The translations under genes were made by a program, and so were the position numbers. DNA of 64,000 bases from Danio rerio (Eukaryota; Chordata; Actinopteri; Cypriniformes; Danionidae). This document shows positions 60,558-64,000 of the stretch, piece after piece. Within the stretch, counting starts at the first letter, position 1. Every line of letters starts with the position of its first letter. The stretch spans positions 9,535,501 through 9,599,500 of the forward strand of contig NC_133188.1 of assembly GCF_049306965.1 (NCBI RefSeq), in the 5' to 3' direction. The notes under the pieces were generated by a model. It did no database searches and was not told the DNA's origin. It saw only the letters and a program-made list of their open reading frames with translations.

Positions 60558-61963
60558 CACTGTAAAAAAAAATTTTTACAAAAAAAATATCCTTAAATTT
60601 TTTACAGTAAGTTTTTGTCATTTCACATTATATTCAAAACTTAGTAAAATGACAACCAATCTCTCTAAATTAACCGTTTGACTTTTATTTTAGGTACTTT
60701 ATTATTAAAGACAAATTACTGACATTTGTGTTTTTTATAGAGGGAAATTACAGTATTATTTATACAGTATTTTTTCTGTTATTTTAAATTATATTTAAAA
60801 GTTGGTAAAAATTACAAACATTATCTGTAAGTTAACGGCTTGACTGTTATTTTATGTACTATAAGTAATGGCAAATTACAGCAATTTGTCTGTTTTTTAC
60901 AAAAAAATTAAATCTACTATATCTAAATAAATCTACAGATATTTGTATTAAAATGTTTACAGAGAAACACTGTTATTTTACAGACTTTTTCTAAATTATT
61001 ACGAACAAATCCATCTAATAAAGTAACACACTAAGAGTGCTCACATACACCTGTTTCAGATTCTGCTGATTGCACACACATAGTCGGAGGATCGTTATGA
61101 ACTGATTACATGCACTTTAAAAGCAGCACAGACGCACGCACCAATTGCTTAGTCTTGTTATACTGCTACTGTGAACATTATGACGCGGTTCTCTTCTTTT
61201 GCCTTGCTTTGTTTGTAAATTGTTTACGTTGTTTGCTGCTAGGACTGATCATTTGCTTGTTAATTGACCATGACTCTGGATTCACTGCATACATCTGTTT
61301 GCAGTTTGCCCCTGTGTTGACTTGTTTGCCTGACCATCTCTGTGTAATAAACCTGCATTTGAATCTGCACCTCTTTGTCAGGGTCCCCTTAACGTTACAG
61401 TTCCATTTCATTTAAGATTTGGAACTGAATCATTTCATACAACGTAAACCTCTATATGTTTTAAAGTAATACTATTCAATAAAATGTAATGTTATAGTTG
61501 TGAGAATTTTAATCAGTTGTATCTCACTTGATGTTTTTTCCAAACTTTTTTGATCCAAAATAAAACTGTTAAATTACGACCAAAAGCATGTCTTGTCATT
61601 TTATTAAAGGCATTTAATTGTAAAAAAAAAATTAAATAGCGTTGTTTTCTCTTGAACTTTTAGTGCAGTCACTTTATTGATAGTGTTCGATCATAATAAT
61701 CAAGGAAAAGTCTGTAAAATAACAGTGTTTCTCTGTAAAACTCTTATTGTGTTACTTTATTAAATGGATTTGATAGTAATAATCTAGGAAAAGTCTGTAA
61801 AATAACAGTGTTTTTCTGTAAAAATTTTAATGACAATATCTGTAGATTTATTATTTTTTGCACTTTATTTAAACAAAGAAATTTTACTGTAATTTTATGG
61901 TTTTTGTTTGGCAGCCGTAGCTGCCAGTCATTTGACCTTTTTTTATGATTTTTTCTTACAGTG
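60558..61963. mobile_element. 1.4-kb CACTA/EnSpm-like non-autonomous element
   Basis: Starts CACTGTAAAAAAAAATTTTT and ends TTTTTTCTTACAGTG, the inverted CACTG terminus of EnSpm elements in zebrafish. Inside are repeated sub-terminal motifs (ACAGTGTTTCTCTGTAAA, AAAGTCTGTAAAATAACAGT), typical of this superfamily. There is no transposase frame. The flanks share only TA, so the target duplication is unclear. Confidence 0.65.
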
Positions 61964-62451
61964 TAGATCATTGAAATGGCAGAAAGTATGTACAAGGTTT
62001 AATTACTCTTGCTAATAACATATAGTGAAAACATCCCAAAAGCATTTTTCCAATAAAACATTTGTTTTTAAGTTGTTTTTTTCTGTCACTGCAACACAGT
62101 AAGGCCTTTGTCCCGCCCTTACATTTCAGGTAAAACTAAACAAGGTGGACTTTGATTGGTCACTTCTCATATCATTTAAATCACTGCTTCGGAATCACGG
62201 TAGATTGTGTGGGTATTTTTGCATTAAACTGTCACAAAAATACACAAACATTTTTATTTTTCGGGCGTGAAAATTGCATACAAATTCTCCTTGATAAATT
62301 AAGCACTTTTCAACAGAACAAGCCAATTTTCCAGGTAATTCAGCACTTGAATTTCTAAGAGCCAAATCTAGTGGTAAATAACAAAAATCTGCAGATTCCA
62401 TAATGTATGAATTTTGCTCTCCTGTAAAATTGTAATAAAAGTGTTTGGCAC
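61964..62451. other. protease copy D intron, collinear part
   Basis: From about 61993 the sequence is collinear again with 32050-32504 of copy C and 12330-12785 of copy B. The open frames 62152-62358 and 62195-62401 recur in the other copies but overlap each other on both strands and have no support. Confidence 0.6.
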
Positions 62452-62713
62452 CTGGGGGTCAAAGTCAACATCATCACTCCAATGTAACGCCTTTTCCATC
62501 CCGATTCTCCAAACCAAGACTCTGAAAAAAAGACCCAATAACCATCTGTCAGTGAAAAAAATGATGTCACAGACAAAAGCAAGCAGCTGTGAGGTCATTC
62601 TTACCCTGTTTGTCTGCAGATCGGTCTAGGAAGAGACGGACTCTGTCTGAGGGAATAGCGAAGGAAATCCCTGCTGTCATTTTCATGGTATTAATGCCGA
62701 TGACCTCACCATC

Positions 62714-64000
62714 CTGAAGAGTACAAACATGACACATCAGTTTATTACATAAGGCTAGAGTATGGCCAGTACAATGCAATACTGATGAACATTTGAAAAC
62801 AATTCACGTTCTTAAAATCACAGTCATGAAGCTCTGTGTTGCTCTGAAGGTCCAGCAATCTGTAGTCAACTACTAAATGTGCACTAATAACTTTCTCCTT
62901 CACATTATTGTACAAGGAGGGTACCACCATAGCTGTGAGATACGTTCTACTTGGGATTTCGTAGTGTGGTTCTAGCACACTAATTAAATACTCCTACCCT
63001 AATACTTCTACTATTACGCCTACAATTGCCTTTGCTTGTGTTGAGTTACTTGGAATTTTTACTCCAAATGAAGACAGGAGAGTAGTTTGTGTTACACTTG
63101 TCAGTTTAACAGATAAAGTAATGATTTTGTGGACATCAGTAATCTAACTATTTGCCTTAATCTGATTAAAACAACAATATGATTAAGGTGTTTGCATGAG
63201 TTGCTTTTTGAATGTTTATTTCATGATCCCGTTTTACATGTTAAAGCACATAATACGATTAACATTATTGTGTCACCACGCTATCCATGTTTCCTCCGGA
63301 GTGTCATGTAATTTTGGGGAGTTTCATTCTTAATTTGTCGACTTTAACTGCAGTTTGGCACTTTCATTTTCATTCAAGAACATTTCATGCGTGCCCCCAT
63401 GACAAACGACATATTGGATCAGAGGAACTGCTAGAAGAGTGTAGTTTTAATGGCCTACTTCGCCATCTGAATAACAAGGAACACCGATTGCTTACTTACC
63501 AAATCCATAGAGACAGGACAATCAACGCAAACTGGATTTGTGATTTTTTTTATAAGAAGACGAGTGGCAAATCTGGATTTCACCATTTATAATACAAAAA
63601 GCTCTCGGGTAAAAATGTTCCTTACAAACATAATTTTGTTGCGTGTTAGAAGACCACTGTAGTCCACAAATGTGGGTCCTTTCTCACTGCGGGAAAATGA
63701 AAACAAAACCTTTGTTGTTGCACGTTTATAAACAACACTGACGACCCATGTCTCCGAACAATTCTTCTTCTTCCACTTGTTTTATTTACGGTTAGCAACA
63801 CAACGTGGCGTCTCTCTGAATACTGTAACAGGTAGTTTTTGAAGCTATCATGCATATTAATAAAGTTGCACCTCATTCACAATAGAGCGCGCTGATTGGT
63901 TCGTCTTTCTCTTGAAATAATGATGAAAGCTCAAAGACGTCACATTGTACCCGCCGATACAGACAGCCAGTCTCCATGCTGGAATTTACACAAGGAGCTC
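62714..64000. other. protease copy D intron to window edge
   Basis: Collinear with 32768-33199 plus 36692-37340 of copy C (empty site of the Copia element), and from about 63740 with the first 260 bases of the window. No exon lies before the edge; the Ser microexon is expected about 240 bp beyond it, judging from copy A. Confidence 0.65.

Larger units (their letters stand above)
56818..62713 (-). pseudogene. HtrA2-like serine protease copy D, partial, frameshifted PDZ exon
   Basis: Minus-strand exons in gene order: 62605-62713 ([19 protein letters not shown]; Met where copy C has Val), 62452-62521 ([16 protein letters not shown]), 57058-57153 ([19 protein letters not shown]) and the PDZ exon 56818-56972 (AGMKPGDVIIEINGVKVNTS). 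In the PDZ exon an 11-bp loss after NAVRT, relative to copy B, shifts the frame, so the usual end MTPESTE is lost and the frame runs past the ancestral stop. The intron between 57153 and 62452 is about 4.6 kb longer than in copies B and C because of inserted repeats. The Ser, Asp and His exons would lie right of the window. Confidence 0.87.

Noticed and set aside
61110-61415. 101-codon frame with hydrophobic stretches
   Set aside because: Lies inside the CACTA-like element with no homologous family or splice context; likely chance.

Overview
The window is vertebrate genomic DNA, almost certainly from zebrafish (Danio rerio) or a very close cyprinid. The signs are spliced genes with GT..AG introns, DANA-type SINEs, CACTA/EnSpm-like ends (CACTGTAAAAA), many small inverted-repeat transposons, long CA/TG microsatellites, and BEL/Pao and Copia LTR retrotransposons. 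Nothing bacterial is present.

The backbone is a segmental tandem array of one two-gene module. Each module has a Pim-family Ser/Thr kinase gene on the + strand (7966-11035, 27680-30749, 53002-56063; seven coding exons each) facing a gene for an HtrA2/Omi-like trypsin-fold serine protease with a PDZ domain on the - strand. The two genes converge tail to tail with about 0.75 kb between stop codons. Pim copies 1 and 2 sit at a constant offset of 19,714 bp over all 3.07 kb, introns included, so they duplicated recently or are kept alike by gene conversion. Four protease copies are seen. A (498-825) is cut by the left edge and lacks its His/Asp exon. B (11790-14036) lacks the exons between the His/Asp exon and the linker exon, including the catalytic Ser. 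C (31524-43414) has every exon from the His/Asp exon to the PDZ exon, but its last exon is frameshifted. D (56818-62713) has a frameshifted last exon and runs off the right edge. All three kinase genes are open; no protease copy here is whole.

Region by region: 0-4.6 kb, protease A, a broken THAP-domain exon and module flank. 4.6-7.0 kb, a 2.3-kb inverted-repeat transposon found only in module 1. 8-11 kb, pim copy 1, whose catalytic loop reads HRDIN instead of HRDIK. 11.8-14 kb, protease B. 14-17.6 kb, repeat-rich flank (DANA SINE, hairpin repeat, hAT-like piece). 17.6-25.0 kb, a BEL/Pao retrotransposon fossil with both LTRs and a 5-bp target duplication. 27.7-30.7 kb, pim copy 2. 31.5-43.4 kb, protease C, holding a Copia fossil (33.2-36.7 kb) that itself holds a 1.1-kb inverted-repeat element, and a 2.3-kb insertion flanked by a roughly 225-bp direct repeat containing the His/Asp exon. 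44-50.6 kb, flank with a second DANA, a hAT-like element and a second THAP fragment. 50.6-52.5 kb, a foldback transposon whose arms are minisatellites and whose core carries a candidate zinc-ribbon first exon. 53-56 kb, pim copy 3. 56.8-62.7 kb, protease D, whose intron is swollen by a hAT MITE, a TCAG microsatellite and a CACTA-like element.

I see no evidence for a wholly new molecular system. The most noteworthy points are the repeated kinase/protease pairing with one-sided decay, a possible pseudokinase in copy 1, the exon-carrying foldback element, and the duplicated protease exon around a gene-fragment-bearing insertion.
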